From the NCBI RefSeq assembly GCF_003007685.1, contig NZ_PXNN01000016.1, positions 1 through 64,000 of the forward strand: a stretch of DNA of 64,000 bases. The letters run 5' to 3'. Shown one piece after another: positions 45,034-54,706 of this stretch. The stretch's first letter is position 1. Each line of letters begins with the position of its first letter. The translations under genes were made by a program, and so were the position numbers. The notes beneath the pieces were generated by a model, which did no database searches, had not been told where the DNA came from, and worked only from the letters and a program-made list of their open reading frames with translations. The DNA is from Marinobacter halophilus. GTDB taxonomy: Bacteria; Pseudomonadota; Gammaproteobacteria; Pseudomonadales; Oleiphilaceae.

Positions 45034-46965
45034 TCACTTCACTGCACTGAGGTTGCCCTTGCCGAGCCGTTCCAGGCGGCAGGCAACTGTGTTGCGAATA
45101 GCCTCGGGGTCCAGTCCGCACTCCTTCAAAAGTTGCTCATGCTTACCGTGATCGACAAAACGGTCGGGTAGGCCAAGCTGCAATACCGGCATGGTCACCT
45201 CCCGGGCATTCAGGCATTCGGTCACGGCACTGCCGGCACCACCGGCAACCACATTCTCTTCCAGCGTTACCAGCAAATCGTGATGTTCGGCCAGCTCGAG
45301 CACCAAAGTCTCATCCAGCGGCTTGACGAAGCGCATGTCGGCCACGGTGGCATTCAGGGCTTCGGCCGCGCTCAGAGCGGAGCCTAACAAGGTGCCAAAG
45401 TTGAGAATTGCAACCCGGGCACCTTCACGCACCACGCGGCCTTTGCCAATCGGCAGTGTGGTAAGCGCCTGCTGGATTTCCGTGCCTGGGCCGGTGCCTC
45501 GCGGATAACGCACCGCTGCCGGGCCGTTAAATTGAAGGCCGGTATGCAGCAGCTGCCGGGTCTCATTTTCATCCGATGGGGTCATTACCAGCATCTTGGG
45601 GATGCAGCGCAGGTAACTGATGTCGAAAGCGCCGGCGTGTGTCGGCCCGTCTTCACCAACCAGACCGGCCCGGTCAATCGCAAACAACACATCCAGGTCC
45701 TGAATAGCGACGTCGTGGATCAGTTGGTCGTAGCCACGCTGCAGGAAGGTGGAGTAAATCGCCACCACCGGCTTGGCCCCATCACAGGCCATGCCTGCGG
45801 CTAGCGTGACGGCATGTTGCTCGGCGATGGCAACATCAAAATAGCGGTCCGGGAAACGTTCTGAGAACGCCAGCAGATCGGAACCTTCACACATGGCGGG
45901 CGTGATGCCGACCACTCGCTCATCTTGCCCGGCAGCATCGCACAGCCATTGGCCAAAGACGTTGGCGTATTTGGGGCTGGCTGGTTTTGGCTGCACCGGC
46001 TCTGGTTTACTCGGTGGCACCGGTTCAATCTTGTTGATGGCATGATAGCCGATGGGGTCTGCCTCGGCCGGGGCAAAGCCTTTGCCTTTAGTGGTCACCA
46101 CGTGCAGGAACTGGGGGCCATCGAGCTCACGGATGTTTTCCAGTGTTTCCACCAGCAACGGCAGGTCGTGGCCATCAATGGGGCCGATGTAGTTGAACCC
46201 CAGTTCTTCGAACAGCGTGCCCGGCGCAATCATGCCCTTGAAGTGTTCTTCGGTTTTCTTGGCAAGAGCCATCAGGTGCGGGGTGCTTTTCAGCACTTTC
46301 TTGCTGCTGTCGCGTACCTGATTATAAGTGCGGCTGGCCAGCAGTTTGGCAAAGTAGTTGGATAGCCCGCCCACGTTGCGGGAAATGGACATGTCGTTGT
46401 CGTTCAGGATCACCAGCATGTCGGCGTGCAGGTGGCCGCCATGATTGAGCGCTTCAAAGGCCATACCCGCTGTCATGGCACCGTCGCCAATCACCGCAAT
46501 GCTTTTGCGTCCGGTTTTTTGCATGCGCGCCGCAATGGCCATGCCCAGCGCAGCACTGATGGAAGTGCTGGAATGGCCAACGCCGAAGGTATCGTATTCA
46601 CTCTCCGCCCGTTTTGGAAAACCTGCCAGGCCATCCTTGCGCCTGATGCTGCCCATCTGTTCCCGGCGGCCCGTAAGAATCTTGTGGGGATACGCCTGAT
46701 GGCCCACATCCCAGATCAGGCGGTCAAAAGGAGTGTTGAACACGTAGTGCAGGGCAATGGTCAGCTCGAGGACGCCCAGCCCGGCACCAAAATGACCCCC
46801 TGTCTGCCCTACCGACCAAAGTAGAAACGAGCGGAGCTCACGGGCCAGTTGCGGCAGGTCTTCCGCAGGAAGTTGGCGCAGTTGGGCGGGTATGTCGATC
46901 CGGTCTAGCAGGGGCGTATTTGGCCGCTGCGACGGGATTTCCCTGAAAATATATGTGTCCTGCAT
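45034..46965 (-). CDS. dxs: 1-deoxy-D-xylulose-5-phosphate synthase
   Basis: The thiamine-diphosphate enzyme at the head of the MEP isoprenoid pathway. It has 643 residues: [14 protein letters not shown], the ThDP site [15 protein letters not shown] (about 160-174), the transketolase-like pyrimidine domain ([15 protein letters not shown]) and a C-terminal domain. A proline-rich linker near 312-331 ([14 protein letters not shown]) joins the halves. It follows ispA after a 136-base gap, so it may also have its own promoter. Confidence 0.97.
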   Translation of the reverse strand: MQDTYIFREIPSQRPNTPLLDRIDIPAQLRQLPAEDLPQLARELRSFLLWSVGQTGGHFGAGLGVLELTIALHYVFNTPFDRLIWDVGHQAYPHKILTGRREQMGSIRRKDGLAGFPKRAESEYDTFGVGHSSTSISAALGMAIAARMQKTGRKSIAVIGDGAMTAGMAFEALNHGGHLHADMLVILNDNDMSISRNVGGLSNYFAKLLASRTYNQVRDSSKKVLKSTPHLMALAKKTEEHFKGMIAPGTLFEELGFNYIGPIDGHDLPLLVETLENIRELDGPQFLHVVTTKGKGFAPAEADPIGYHAINKIEPVPPSKPEPVQPKPASPKYANVFGQWLCDAAGQDERVVGITPAMCEGSDLLAFSERFPDRYFDVAIAEQHAVTLAAGMACDGAKPVVAIYSTFLQRGYDQLIHDVAIQDLDVLFAIDRAGLVGEDGPTHAGAFDISYLRCIPKMLVMTPSDENETRQLLHTGLQFNGPAAVRYPRGTGPGTEIQQALTTLPIGKGRVVREGARVAILNFGTLLGSALSAAEALNATVADMRFVKPLDETLVLELAEHHDLLVTLEENVVAGGAGSAVTECLNAREVTMPVLQLGLPDRFVDHGKHEQLLKECGLDPEAIRNTVACRLERLGKGNLSAVK

Positions 46966-47101
46966 CAGCTAGGGTCTTTATCGGAATATGGATTCTGTGA
47001 CTGGCATTATAGGGGAACAGGTAGGCCTGTTTCATACTTCCCGGGCCAGATGTTACAAAATGGTTGCGCTTGGCTCGTCAGGTTGCCGCTCGCGGCGTAG
47101 C

Positions 47102-47998
47102 CTAATGGCTTCGCGCCACCACATAATCGGCCATCGCTCGCAGCACTTCAGCTTCTTCGCCAAAGTTGTCCAGTGCACTCTGGGCCTGGTATAGCAGATT
47201 GCTCAGGTGCTCACGGGCGCCGGAAATGCCCAGCAGGGATGGATAGGTTGGTTTTTCCCGGGCGACGTCCGAACCCTGACGTTTGCCAATAACTTCGGTC
47301 TCGCCTTCGATATCCAACAGGTCATCCTGTACCTGGAACGCCAGGCCAAGGGCACTGGCGAACGCGGCAAGCGCCGCCAGCTGTTGCTCTGTCACCGCAT
47401 CTGTAGTCAGGGCGCCAAGGCGAACACTGGCTTCAATCAGGGCGCCGGTTTTGTGCCGGTGCATGTTTTCCAGTTGTTTAATGGTCAGTTGTCGACCAAC
47501 CGACTCCAGGTCAATGGCCTGGCCGCCGACCATGCCCTGATGGCCGCTGGCCCTGGTCAGCGTGTTGATCATGGTAATGCGCTGATGGTCCGAAAGTTCC
47601 GGCGCTTCTGAAAGCAGCGCAAATGCCAGTGTTTGCAGAGCGTCTCCGGCCAGTATCGCGGTTGCTTCATCGAAGGCGATATGTACCGTTGGACGGCCTC
47701 GGCGCAGGTCATCATCATCCATCGCGGGCAGGTCATCATGAATCAACGAGTAAGCGTGCACCAACTCCAGCGCGCAGGCAGGGGCAATCGCCCTGGTCTG
47801 GTCAGAACCGAGTGCTTGCGCAGCCGCCAGGCAGAGCGCCGGGCGAATGCGTTTGCCGCCACCCAGAACACTGTAACGCATGGCCTCATCAAGCCGAGGC
47901 GAGGCGGCGCCGGCCCGAATCAAACGATCGAGCTCCCGATCAATTTGCTTGCGGCTTTGCTCCAGAAAATCTGAAGCCAGAGTCAGGCGGTCATTCAT
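47102..47998 (-). CDS. ispA: Farnesyl diphosphate synthase
   Basis: Condenses IPP with DMAPP and GPP to make FPP for undecaprenyl phosphate and quinones. It has 298 residues with the first Asp-rich motif DDLPAMDDDDLRRGRPT, GQAIDLESVG and the second Asp-rich motif QVQDDLLDIEGE. The ATG shares a base with the xseB stop (TGATG). Confidence 0.96.
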   Translation of the reverse strand: MNDRLTLASDFLEQSRKQIDRELDRLIRAGAASPRLDEAMRYSVLGGGKRIRPALCLAAAQALGSDQTRAIAPACALELVHAYSLIHDDLPAMDDDDLRRGRPTVHIAFDEATAILAGDALQTLAFALLSEAPELSDHQRITMINTLTRASGHQGMVGGQAIDLESVGRQLTIKQLENMHRHKTGALIEASVRLGALTTDAVTEQQLAALAAFASALGLAFQVQDDLLDIEGETEVIGKRQGSDVAREKPTYPSLLGISGAREHLSNLLYQAQSALDNFGEEAEVLRAMADYVVARSH

Positions 47999-48255
47999 CA
48001 GTTGGCGTCGTCCGCTGAAAAAGGACGGGTTTCAAGTGAGCCATCACTGTTCTGAACCAGCTGCTCGACCCTCTGCTCGGCGGACTTCAGGACACTCTGA
48101 CAGTCGCGTGTCAGCTTTACGCCCCGCTCGAAAGCTGCCAGTGAGTGTTCCAGAGAGAGTTCGCCCTGCTCGAGATCGCGAACCAGTTTTTCCAGCTCGT
48201 CCAGGGATTTTTCAAAGTCGGCAATGGATGTGCTGCTGTTGTTCTCGCCGGCCAT
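47998..48255 (-). CDS. xseB: Exodeoxyribonuclease VII small subunit
   Basis: The small helical subunit that binds XseA. It has 85 residues with [23 protein letters not shown] and the [12 protein letters not shown] helix. GGAGG precedes the ATG. First gene of xseB-ispA-(dxs), the classic order. No xseA is in the window. Confidence 0.95.
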   Translation of the reverse strand: MAGENNSSTSIADFEKSLDELEKLVRDLEQGELSLEHSLAAFERGVKLTRDCQSVLKSAEQRVEQLVQNSDGSLETRPFSADDAN

Positions 48256-48292
48256 GGGCGACCTCCGGTCGGGTGGTTCAGAAAGTGTGGAG

Positions 48293-48298
48293 ATTATA
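48293..48298 (-). promoter_or_regulatory. xseB-ispA promoter (extended -10)
   Basis: On the minus strand TGGTATAAT gives a perfect -10 with the TGn extension, 37 bases before the xseB ATG. The -35 region is poor, as is usual for extended -10 promoters. Confidence 0.6.
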
Positions 48299-48312
48299 CC
48301 AGAGTCCCCGGG

Positions 48313-49086
48313 CTATCGCTGCCAGGCGAACTGCCGTTTTTCCAGTGCCTCGGCATTCGGTCCCCAGGATTGTTCGGTCACCTGGATCAGGCCCATAGCA
48401 GAGACTGTGACGATGGTTGTTGCCCGGGTTCCGTAGTGGTCGCCAACGATAAACGGTGACGACAGAAAGCGCTCGGTTTCAACGCCAACGCCGGTGTCGG
48501 GCAAGGTGTGATCGGGAGCCGGTGTATTGTCTTGCAGCAGAGTCAGCAATTGGCTGTGCAGGGGGTTGGCATCTTTACGCGCTGTTTCAACGCAATGGCC
48601 GACGGCGGTGCGAAGTCGCAACAGTTTTGGCCAAGGCGTTTGCAGCAGGTGGTTACTCAGGCCGTAAACACCGCGGTGGATATGCCGGCCCGGATGAGCA
48701 TCCCGATTGCTGTAATACCAGCCGCCAGCGGCTGATAGCGACACCAGATTAAAACCGGAATAACGGGCGGGGGCTGCATCCAGGCGTGCCTGCAAGACGT
48801 TGGTGTCCAGGTTCAGTGCGTCCAGTGGCAGTTCGCCACGGCTGTGACTGCCTGCTTCGGCACTGCCTTCACGGACATTGGTGACCGCCGTCACCTGCCC
48901 GTCGGAACTGATGGCCAGCCAGGTACCACCGGATGCCAAATCCCGCCCGGCCAGAACCGGCTGGCCACTGAACGGCTGCCACCAGTCCATGGCTGCGGTC
49001 GGGCGCCGAAAAAATTCATCCCGGTTGGCGGCCACGACCAGGGGGAAGTGAGAGCTCTGACCAATGGCAAAAGCAATAAGGCACAT
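48313..49086 (-). CDS. NRDE/TANGO2 family protein
   Basis: 257 residues of the NRDE family (DUF833), named for the motif visible at the N-terminus: MCLIAFAIG then VAANRDEFFRRPT. GGTWLAIS and VTNVREG are also typical. The fold resembles Ntn hydrolases with Cys2 exposed, but no substrate is established; animal TANGO2 is linked to heme and lipid handling. It is divergent from the TSUP gene. Confidence 0.85.
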   Translation of the reverse strand: MCLIAFAIGQSSHFPLVVAANRDEFFRRPTAAMDWWQPFSGQPVLAGRDLASGGTWLAISSDGQVTAVTNVREGSAEAGSHSRGELPLDALNLDTNVLQARLDAAPARYSGFNLVSLSAAGGWYYSNRDAHPGRHIHRGVYGLSNHLLQTPWPKLLRLRTAVGHCVETARKDANPLHSQLLTLLQDNTPAPDHTLPDTGVGVETERFLSSPFIVGDHYGTRATTIVTVSAMGLIQVTEQSWGPNAEALEKRQFAWQR

Positions 49087-49181
49087 GTCTGACGGACTTC
49101 CTTTTAGGATCTGGGGCTGCAGGTGCTGGCAACTATGCGTATCATACCAGCCTGATTTCTTCTCGGGATAAAACGAAAATC

Positions 49182-49979
49182 ATGACCCTGATCGGTGTAA
49201 TCATTCTGTACCTGCTGCTCGGTGCGGTGGCCGGCACCATGGCAGGCCTGTTCGGCATCGGAGGCGGTCTGGTCATCGTGCCGGTACTGATCTTCACCTT
49301 CGCGTTTCAGGGGTTCAGCCCGGAGATTACCGCTCATTTGGCGATTGGCACCTCACTGGCTACCATTGTGTTTACCTCCATCAGCTCGATACGCACCCAT
49401 CATTTGCACGGGGCGGTGCGCTGGGGGGTGGTTCGGCCAATGACGGTGGGCATTGTCCTGGGTGCTATTATTGGCGCCTGGACCGCAGCTCTGCTGAGCG
49501 GCCCGATGTTGCAGGCCATCATTGGTGTGTTTGCCATTCTGGTGGCTGTTAAAATGCTGCTGGAGGTCAACCCCAAGCCGGGGCGAGACGTACCGGGCAC
49601 GATTGGCCTTGGCGTGTCGGGCGGATTGATTGGCTGGATTTCCGCTATTTTCGGCATTGGCGGTGGCACCGTATCGGTCCCGTACCTCACCTGGTGTAAT
49701 GTGCGCATGCAGCAGGCGGTGGCCACATCTGCCGCGCTGGGCCTGCCCATTGCCCTTGCAGGTGCGGCGGGCAATATCTGGACCGGTTGGCAGCACCCTG
49801 AGCTGCCGGATCTGAGTATAGGGTTTATCTATCTGCCGGCGCTGGTGGGGGTTGTCGCGACGAGCGTGTTCTTTGCCCGTATTGGCGCGAAATTGGCGCA
49901 CCGCCTTGACGGTCGCTTGCTGAAACGTATTTTTGCCGTTGTGCTGATCATCGTCGGCCTCCGATTCCTGCTGAGCTGA
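49182..49979 (+). CDS. TSUP (TauE/SafE) family membrane permease
   Basis: 265 residues and seven to eight membrane helices with the internal repeat typical of the family: [13 protein letters not shown] near residue 23 and [15 protein letters not shown] near 155. Members move sulfite, sulfoacetate or other small anions; the substrate cannot be read from this sequence. It precedes lgt by 10 bases, so it may share a transcript with lgt-thyA-folA. Confidence 0.88.
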   Translation: MTLIGVIILYLLLGAVAGTMAGLFGIGGGLVIVPVLIFTFAFQGFSPEITAHLAIGTSLATIVFTSISSIRTHHLHGAVRWGVVRPMTVGIVLGAIIGAWTAALLSGPMLQAIIGVFAILVAVKMLLEVNPKPGRDVPGTIGLGVSGGLIGWISAIFGIGGGTVSVPYLTWCNVRMQQAVATSAALGLPIALAGAAGNIWTGWQHPELPDLSIGFIYLPALVGVVATSVFFARIGAKLAHRLDGRLLKRIFAVVLIIVGLRFLLS

Positions 49980-49989
49980 GAGCGTATTC

Positions 49990-50778
49990 ATGTTGCAACA
50001 CCCCCAGTTTGACCCGGTGGCCATTGCCATCGGCCCCCTGGAAATTCATTGGTATGGCTTAACCTACCTGTTCGGCTTTGCTGCCGGCTGGTGGTTGGGC
50101 CGACTGCGCAGCCGCAAACCCTGGTCGCCGCTGAACGAGGAGCAAGTGGGGGATCTTCTGTTTTACCTGGCTCTGGGGGTCATACTGGGCGGCCGCTTTG
50201 GCTACGTGCTGTTCTACAATTTTGACAGCTTTCTGGCCGATCCGCTCTGGCTGCTGCGGGTTTGGGAAGGCGGCATGTCGTTCCACGGCGGCCTGTTGGG
50301 TGTGATGCTTGGCTTGTGGTGGTTCGGCCGGAAAACCGGTGCGGGCTTCTGGAAAATTGCTGACTTTGTCGCCCCCCTGGTGCCGGTCGGGCTTGGCGCT
50401 GGCCGTATCGGCAACTTTATCAATGGCGAGTTATGGGGCAAGCCCACGGACGTATCCTGGGGTATGGTTTTCCCGCAGGCCCCAGACAGCCTCGCCCGCC
50501 ATCCCTCCCAGCTTTATCAGTTTGCTCTGGAAGGCGTGGTGCTGTTTGCTATTCTGTGGTGGTTCTCGTCCAAACCCAGGCCCCGAATGGCGGTTTCCGG
50601 CCTGTTCCTGGCGTGTTACGGTGCGTTCCGCTTCCTCACCGAATTTGTGCGCCAGCCCGACCCGCAGCTGGGTTATCTGGCCTTTGACTGGCTCACCATG
50701 GGCCAGGTTTTGTCCCTGCCCATGGCCATCGCCGGTGCTGTTCTGATTGCTATTGCTTACCGGAGAGAGACTGCATGA
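49990..50778 (+). CDS. lgt: Prolipoprotein diacylglyceryl transferase
   Basis: Transfers diacylglycerol from phosphatidylglycerol to the lipobox Cys. It has 262 residues and seven membrane helices. The Lgt signature [13 protein letters not shown] is present, as are the essential-His region MSFHGGLLG and HPSQLYQ. It overlaps thyA by ATGA, the conserved lgt-thyA pair. Confidence 0.97.
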   Translation: MLQHPQFDPVAIAIGPLEIHWYGLTYLFGFAAGWWLGRLRSRKPWSPLNEEQVGDLLFYLALGVILGGRFGYVLFYNFDSFLADPLWLLRVWEGGMSFHGGLLGVMLGLWWFGRKTGAGFWKIADFVAPLVPVGLGAGRIGNFINGELWGKPTDVSWGMVFPQAPDSLARHPSQLYQFALEGVVLFAILWWFSSKPRPRMAVSGLFLACYGAFRFLTEFVRQPDPQLGYLAFDWLTMGQVLSLPMAIAGAVLIAIAYRRETA

Positions 50779-51614
50779 AAGCCTACCTCGACCTGATGCA
50801 CGACGTCGTCGACAACGGATTCGATAAAGGCGATCGCACCGGCGTTGGCACCCGTTCGGTGTTCGGTCGCCAGATCCGCTTTAACCTGCAGGAAGGCTTT
50901 CCGCTGGTCACCACCAAGAAAGTCCACCTTCGTAGCATCATCTACGAACTGCTGTGGTTCTTGCGTGGCTCCACTGACAATAACTGGCTGAAAGAGCGCA
51001 AGGTGTCGATCTGGAACGAGTGGGCGCTGGAAAACGGTGACCTGGGCCCCATCTATGGCAAACAATGGCGCAGTTGGCAGTGCCACAATGGCCGGGTTGT
51101 TGATCAGATCAGCGACGTTATCGAGCAAATCCGCCACAAGCCCAACTCCCGGCGTCTGATCGTCTCCGCCTGGAACCCCGCCGAACTGCCGGACGAGTCC
51201 GTTGGCCCTCAGGACAATGTTCGGGAAGGCCGCATGGCGCTGGCACCCTGCCACTGTCTGTTCCAGTTCTACGTGATTGACGGCAAGCTGTCCTGCCAGT
51301 TGTACCAGCGCAGCGCGGATCTGTTTCTGGGGGTGCCGTTCAACATTGCCTCTTATGCGCTGCTGACACACATGATTGCCCAGCAGTGTGATCTGGATGT
51401 GGGTGAGTTCGTGCATACCTTTGGTGACTGTCACCTGTACCAGAACCATTTGACCGACGACATCGTCTTCGAACAGCTCAAGCGTGAGCCCAAGCCGCTG
51501 CCGACACTGATGATCAAACGCAAGCCGGCGTCGGTTTTCGAATACGAATTTGAAGATTTCGAGTTTGAAGGCTACGACCCTTACCCGGGCATCAAGGCGC
51601 CCATCGCGATTTGA
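50775..51614 (+). CDS. thyA: Thymidylate synthase
   Basis: Methylates dUMP using methylene-THF, with DHF as by-product recycled by FolA next door. It has 279 residues; the nucleophile C159 is in [12 protein letters not shown]. Relative to E. coli (264 aa) there is an insertion of about a dozen residues before the active-site Cys ([14 protein letters not shown]), an arrangement seen in other thymidylate synthases. Confidence 0.97.
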   Translation: MKAYLDLMHDVVDNGFDKGDRTGVGTRSVFGRQIRFNLQEGFPLVTTKKVHLRSIIYELLWFLRGSTDNNWLKERKVSIWNEWALENGDLGPIYGKQWRSWQCHNGRVVDQISDVIEQIRHKPNSRRLIVSAWNPAELPDESVGPQDNVREGRMALAPCHCLFQFYVIDGKLSCQLYQRSADLFLGVPFNIASYALLTHMIAQQCDLDVGEFVHTFGDCHLYQNHLTDDIVFEQLKREPKPLPTLMIKRKPASVFEYEFEDFEFEGYDPYPGIKAPIAI

Positions 51615-51649
51615 TCGCTAACTCCTAACCTTGAGGACGTCAGACAAAC

Positions 51650-52165
51650 ATGCGAACGGCACTGATCGTGGCCATGGCCCAAAACCGGGTTATTGGCCGG
51701 AATAACCAGCTTCCCTGGTATCTGCCGGGTGATTTGCGGTACTTCAAGCAGGCTACCATGGGTAAGCCCATTATTATGGGGCGCAAAACCTGGGAGTCTA
51801 TAGGTCGGCCATTGCCGGGCCGGATGAACGTGGTGATATCGCGGAATCCGGAATGGCATGCGCCTGCGGGAACTGTTGCAGCGGAATCCTTGGAAGCGGC
51901 GCTGAAAAAAGCCGAAGCTCAGGCCGAATTAGAAGGCGGGGATGAAGTAATGATTATTGGCGGCGGTCAGATTTATGCTGAAGCACTGCCCGCGGTCGAC
52001 CGCATCTACATTACTCAGGTCCATGCCGAGGTAGACGGGGATGCGTACTTTCCGGAAGTGAACTGGGATGACTGGCAAGAGATCGGACGCGAAGACTTTT
52101 CCGCGTCCGATAATAATCCGTATGACTACAGCTTTGTCGTCTATCAGCGTAACCGGTCAAACTGA
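51650..52165 (+). CDS. folA: Dihydrofolate reductase
   Basis: Reduces dihydrofolate to tetrahydrofolate. It has 171 residues: ALIVAMAQNRVIGRNNQLPW at the N-terminus with the active-site loop, MGRKTWESIGRPLPGR for NADPH, and the GGGQIYAEALP motif. It follows thyA after 35 bases. The stop lies inside a perfect inverted repeat (52150-52172). Confidence 0.96.
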   Translation: MRTALIVAMAQNRVIGRNNQLPWYLPGDLRYFKQATMGKPIIMGRKTWESIGRPLPGRMNVVISRNPEWHAPAGTVAAESLEAALKKAEAQAELEGGDEVMIIGGGQIYAEALPAVDRIYITQVHAEVDGDAYFPEVNWDDWQEIGREDFSASDNNPYDYSFVVYQRNRSN

Positions 52166-52172
52166 CCGGTTA
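52150..52172. terminator. Perfect 10-bp inverted repeat at the folA end
   Basis: TAACCGGTCA (52150-52159), a three-base loop and TGACCGGTTA (52163-52172). It overlaps the folA stop and sits between convergent folA and the helicase gene. With no T run, it may act as a 3'-end structure rather than a strong intrinsic terminator. Confidence 0.5.
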
Positions 52173-52186
52173 CGCCAGAGGGCCGA

Positions 52187-53707
52187 TTAGCGCGGGGCGC
52201 GCTTCGGGCCGCCTTTGCCGGCACCGGCAGGCTTGCCCCTGGGGCCGTCTTTGCGAGGGCCATTGGGCTTGCCACCGTCTTTTCGGAAGCTCTTGTTGGG
52301 CGCTCCCTTGCGGAAGTTGCCTTTGCCTGAGGGCGGACCTTTTCTGTCGCGGCGCGGTGCAGCGGCGGATACATCGGGCAATGCTTCTGGCTGGTCCAGC
52401 GGCAATGAGTCCGGTTGTGAGGCTTCCATCCAGCAGGCCAGAGCGCCCGCTACCATGGTGATGTCCATATCGTTGCGCTCGGCGATGTCATCCAGTAAGG
52501 CAATCGCCTTGGCTGCACGAGGATCATCTGCGAAACCCAGCAACTGCGACTCAAACTGCTCGACACGCATTTGCTGTAACGCGGCCGGTGAGGGCAGCTG
52601 GTACGGCTCCATCGGAGAATTGGTGGCGCGCTCGAGGGTGCGCAGCCAGCTGCGTTCACGGGGCGTGACCAGCAGAATTGCTTTGCCGGTTCGGCCAGCA
52701 CGACCGGTACGGCCGACGCGGTGAATATAGGCTTCGGTATCGTAAGGCACGTCGTAGTTGATGACGTGAGTAATGCGCACGACGTCCAGGCCACGGGCAG
52801 CGACGTCGGTCGCGACGATGATGTCTTTCTTGCCACGCTTCAGGTCTTCAACGGTCTGTTCACGCTGACGCTGGTTGAGGTCACCGCTCAGGGGGGCGAC
52901 GGCATGGCCGCGGGCAGACAGTTTCTCGGCCAGCAACGTGGTTTCTGCCTTGGTGCGCACGAAAATGATCGCGGCATCAAAAGGCTCGACTTCCAGAATG
53001 CGAGTCAGGGCGTCCAGTTTGCGTTCGGCGTAGACCGGCAGCACGTACTGGGAAATTTTCTCAACGGTCCGGGTTTCGCTTTCAATGCGTACTTCCGTCG
53101 CGTTCTTCAGATAGGTCTGAGCAACTTTCTTGATCTGCGCCGGCATGGTGGCGGAGAACAGTGCGCGCTGACAGTTGGGCGGTGTCTTAGCCAGAATCGC
53201 CTCAACATCGTCGATAAAGCCCATGCGCAACATTTCGTCGGCTTCATCCAGCACCAAGGCGCGCAGATTGTCCAGCTTCAGGCTGCTTTTGCGCAGATGG
53301 TCCAGCAGTCGGCCCGGGGTGCCCACGATAACTTGGGCGCCGCGCTTGAGGCCGCGAATCTGTGGCGAGAAGTCCTGGCCACCGTAAATTGGCAATACGT
53401 GAAACTGCTTGAATTTGCTGGCGTAAGTCGTAAAGGCTTCGGCCACCTGAATCGCCAGTTCCCGGGTCGGGGTCAGCACCAGAATCTGGGGCTCGGCGAG
53501 GTTGGCATCGATGCGGCTCAGCAACGGCAGCGCAAAGGCTGCGGTTTTTCCGGTGCCGGTTTGAGCAACGCCCAAGAGATTATTGCCGGCCAACAAGGCT
53601 GGAATGGATTGTGCCTGGATGGGCGACGGAGTTTCATAGCCAACGGCGACAACTGCTTCCAGTACAGCGGGAGCCAGCCCCAGTTCGGCAAAAGACAATT
53701 CTGACAT
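52187..53707 (-). CDS. DEAD-box ATP-dependent RNA helicase
   Basis: 506 residues. RecA-like domain 1 has the Q motif (SFAELGLAPAVLEAV to SPIQAQSIP), AQTGTGKT, PTRELAIQV, DEAD and SAT; domain 2 has ATDVAARGLDV and HRVGRTGRAGR. The C-terminal 60 residues are a low-complexity basic tail rich in Gly, Lys, Pro and Arg that likely binds RNA. It resembles DeaD/CsdA in the core, but the tail is short and I see no DbpA-type RNA-binding domain. The 168 bases upstream may hold a cold-responsive leader; nothing certain is visible. Confidence 0.93.
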   Translation of the reverse strand: MSELSFAELGLAPAVLEAVVAVGYETPSPIQAQSIPALLAGNNLLGVAQTGTGKTAAFALPLLSRIDANLAEPQILVLTPTRELAIQVAEAFTTYASKFKQFHVLPIYGGQDFSPQIRGLKRGAQVIVGTPGRLLDHLRKSSLKLDNLRALVLDEADEMLRMGFIDDVEAILAKTPPNCQRALFSATMPAQIKKVAQTYLKNATEVRIESETRTVEKISQYVLPVYAERKLDALTRILEVEPFDAAIIFVRTKAETTLLAEKLSARGHAVAPLSGDLNQRQREQTVEDLKRGKKDIIVATDVAARGLDVVRITHVINYDVPYDTEAYIHRVGRTGRAGRTGKAILLVTPRERSWLRTLERATNSPMEPYQLPSPAALQQMRVEQFESQLLGFADDPRAAKAIALLDDIAERNDMDITMVAGALACWMEASQPDSLPLDQPEALPDVSAAAPRRDRKGPPSGKGNFRKGAPNKSFRKDGGKPNGPRKDGPRGKPAGAGKGGPKRAPR

Positions 53708-53905
53708 GAATGTACTCGGTATTCGAAGGGTATAGCATTACAAAGGCAATGCATGATTTCGGAGTATTATAGTCGGTTTGGGGATTTTTTAACACGCTTA
53801 TTGCCAATATTTCTGGTAGGTAATTGCCGGGGCGCTGCTATTGTTAGTCATCCGGAACTGGGGCAGTCTTAACGTTTGCAGGCTAACCAACAGGATCTAC
53901 AGGTT

Positions 53906-54694
53906 ATGACGTTTGATGAACTTCTGGGTGCAGTGCGACAGAGCAGTGAGGTGGTAATCCCTTCGAGTTGGGGGCAGGGCAGGGCAACGTTCGGTGGCCT
54001 GGTCGCAGCGCTGGCGTTTGATGTGATGGCATCAAAAGTGGCAGGCGGCCGGGCCATGCGGGCATTGCAGGTATCGTTTGTCGGACCGGTGGAACCCGAC
54101 GTACCGGCGCTGTTTGAAGCTGAACTGCTGCGTGAGGGCAAGGCCGTGTCTCAGGTGCAAGGCCGGATCATCCAGAACGGCGAGCCTCGGTTGGTGTGCC
54201 TGGCCAGTTTTGGTGGCGACCGCGAATCAGTCATTCAGGTCGCACCATTACCGGCACCGAAGGCGACCCCGGTCGAGCAGTGCCAGGCGCTGCCGTATAT
54301 TCCACGGGTAACTCCTGAGTTTACCCAGCACATCGACATGCGCTGGGCCTTTGGCGGCATGCCGTTCTCCGGCAAGGGTGGGCGTGAAATGGGCGGCTGG
54401 ATGCAGTTTCGGGAGGCTCCTCAGACCCTGACGGACGCACACATTGTCGCCTTGGTGGATGCCTGGCCGCCGGCGCTGTTGCCTCATCTGACAGCCCCGG
54501 CCCCCGCCAGTTCGCTCAGTTGGGCCCTTGAGATCGTTCACCCCAGGCCCACTATGGCGCCGGGCGACTGGTTGCTGTACCGGGCCACGATCGATCAGGC
54601 AGGTTCTGGCTACGGTCATACCCACGCCGGTATCTGGACTCAACAGGGGGAGTTGGTCGCGTTGAGCCGGCAAACCGTTACGGTATTTGGTTAA
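53906..54694 (+). CDS. Acyl-CoA thioesterase family protein (TesB-like double hotdog)
   Basis: 262 residues. Two hotdog repeats are suggested by the N-terminal half (WGQGRATFGGLVAALAFD, then RALQVSFVGPV) and the C-terminal half (LSWALEIVHP, YRATIDQAGSGYGHTHAGIW). It is likely to hydrolyse acyl-CoA thioesters; the substrate is unknown. ATG 53906 is preferred; a TTG at 53876 is in frame upstream with no better Shine-Dalgarno. Confidence 0.75.
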   Translation: MTFDELLGAVRQSSEVVIPSSWGQGRATFGGLVAALAFDVMASKVAGGRAMRALQVSFVGPVEPDVPALFEAELLREGKAVSQVQGRIIQNGEPRLVCLASFGGDRESVIQVAPLPAPKATPVEQCQALPYIPRVTPEFTQHIDMRWAFGGMPFSGKGGREMGGWMQFREAPQTLTDAHIVALVDAWPPALLPHLTAPAPASSLSWALEIVHPRPTMAPGDWLLYRATIDQAGSGYGHTHAGIWTQQGELVALSRQTVTVFG

Positions 54695-54706
54695 TTCCGA
54701 GTTCTG

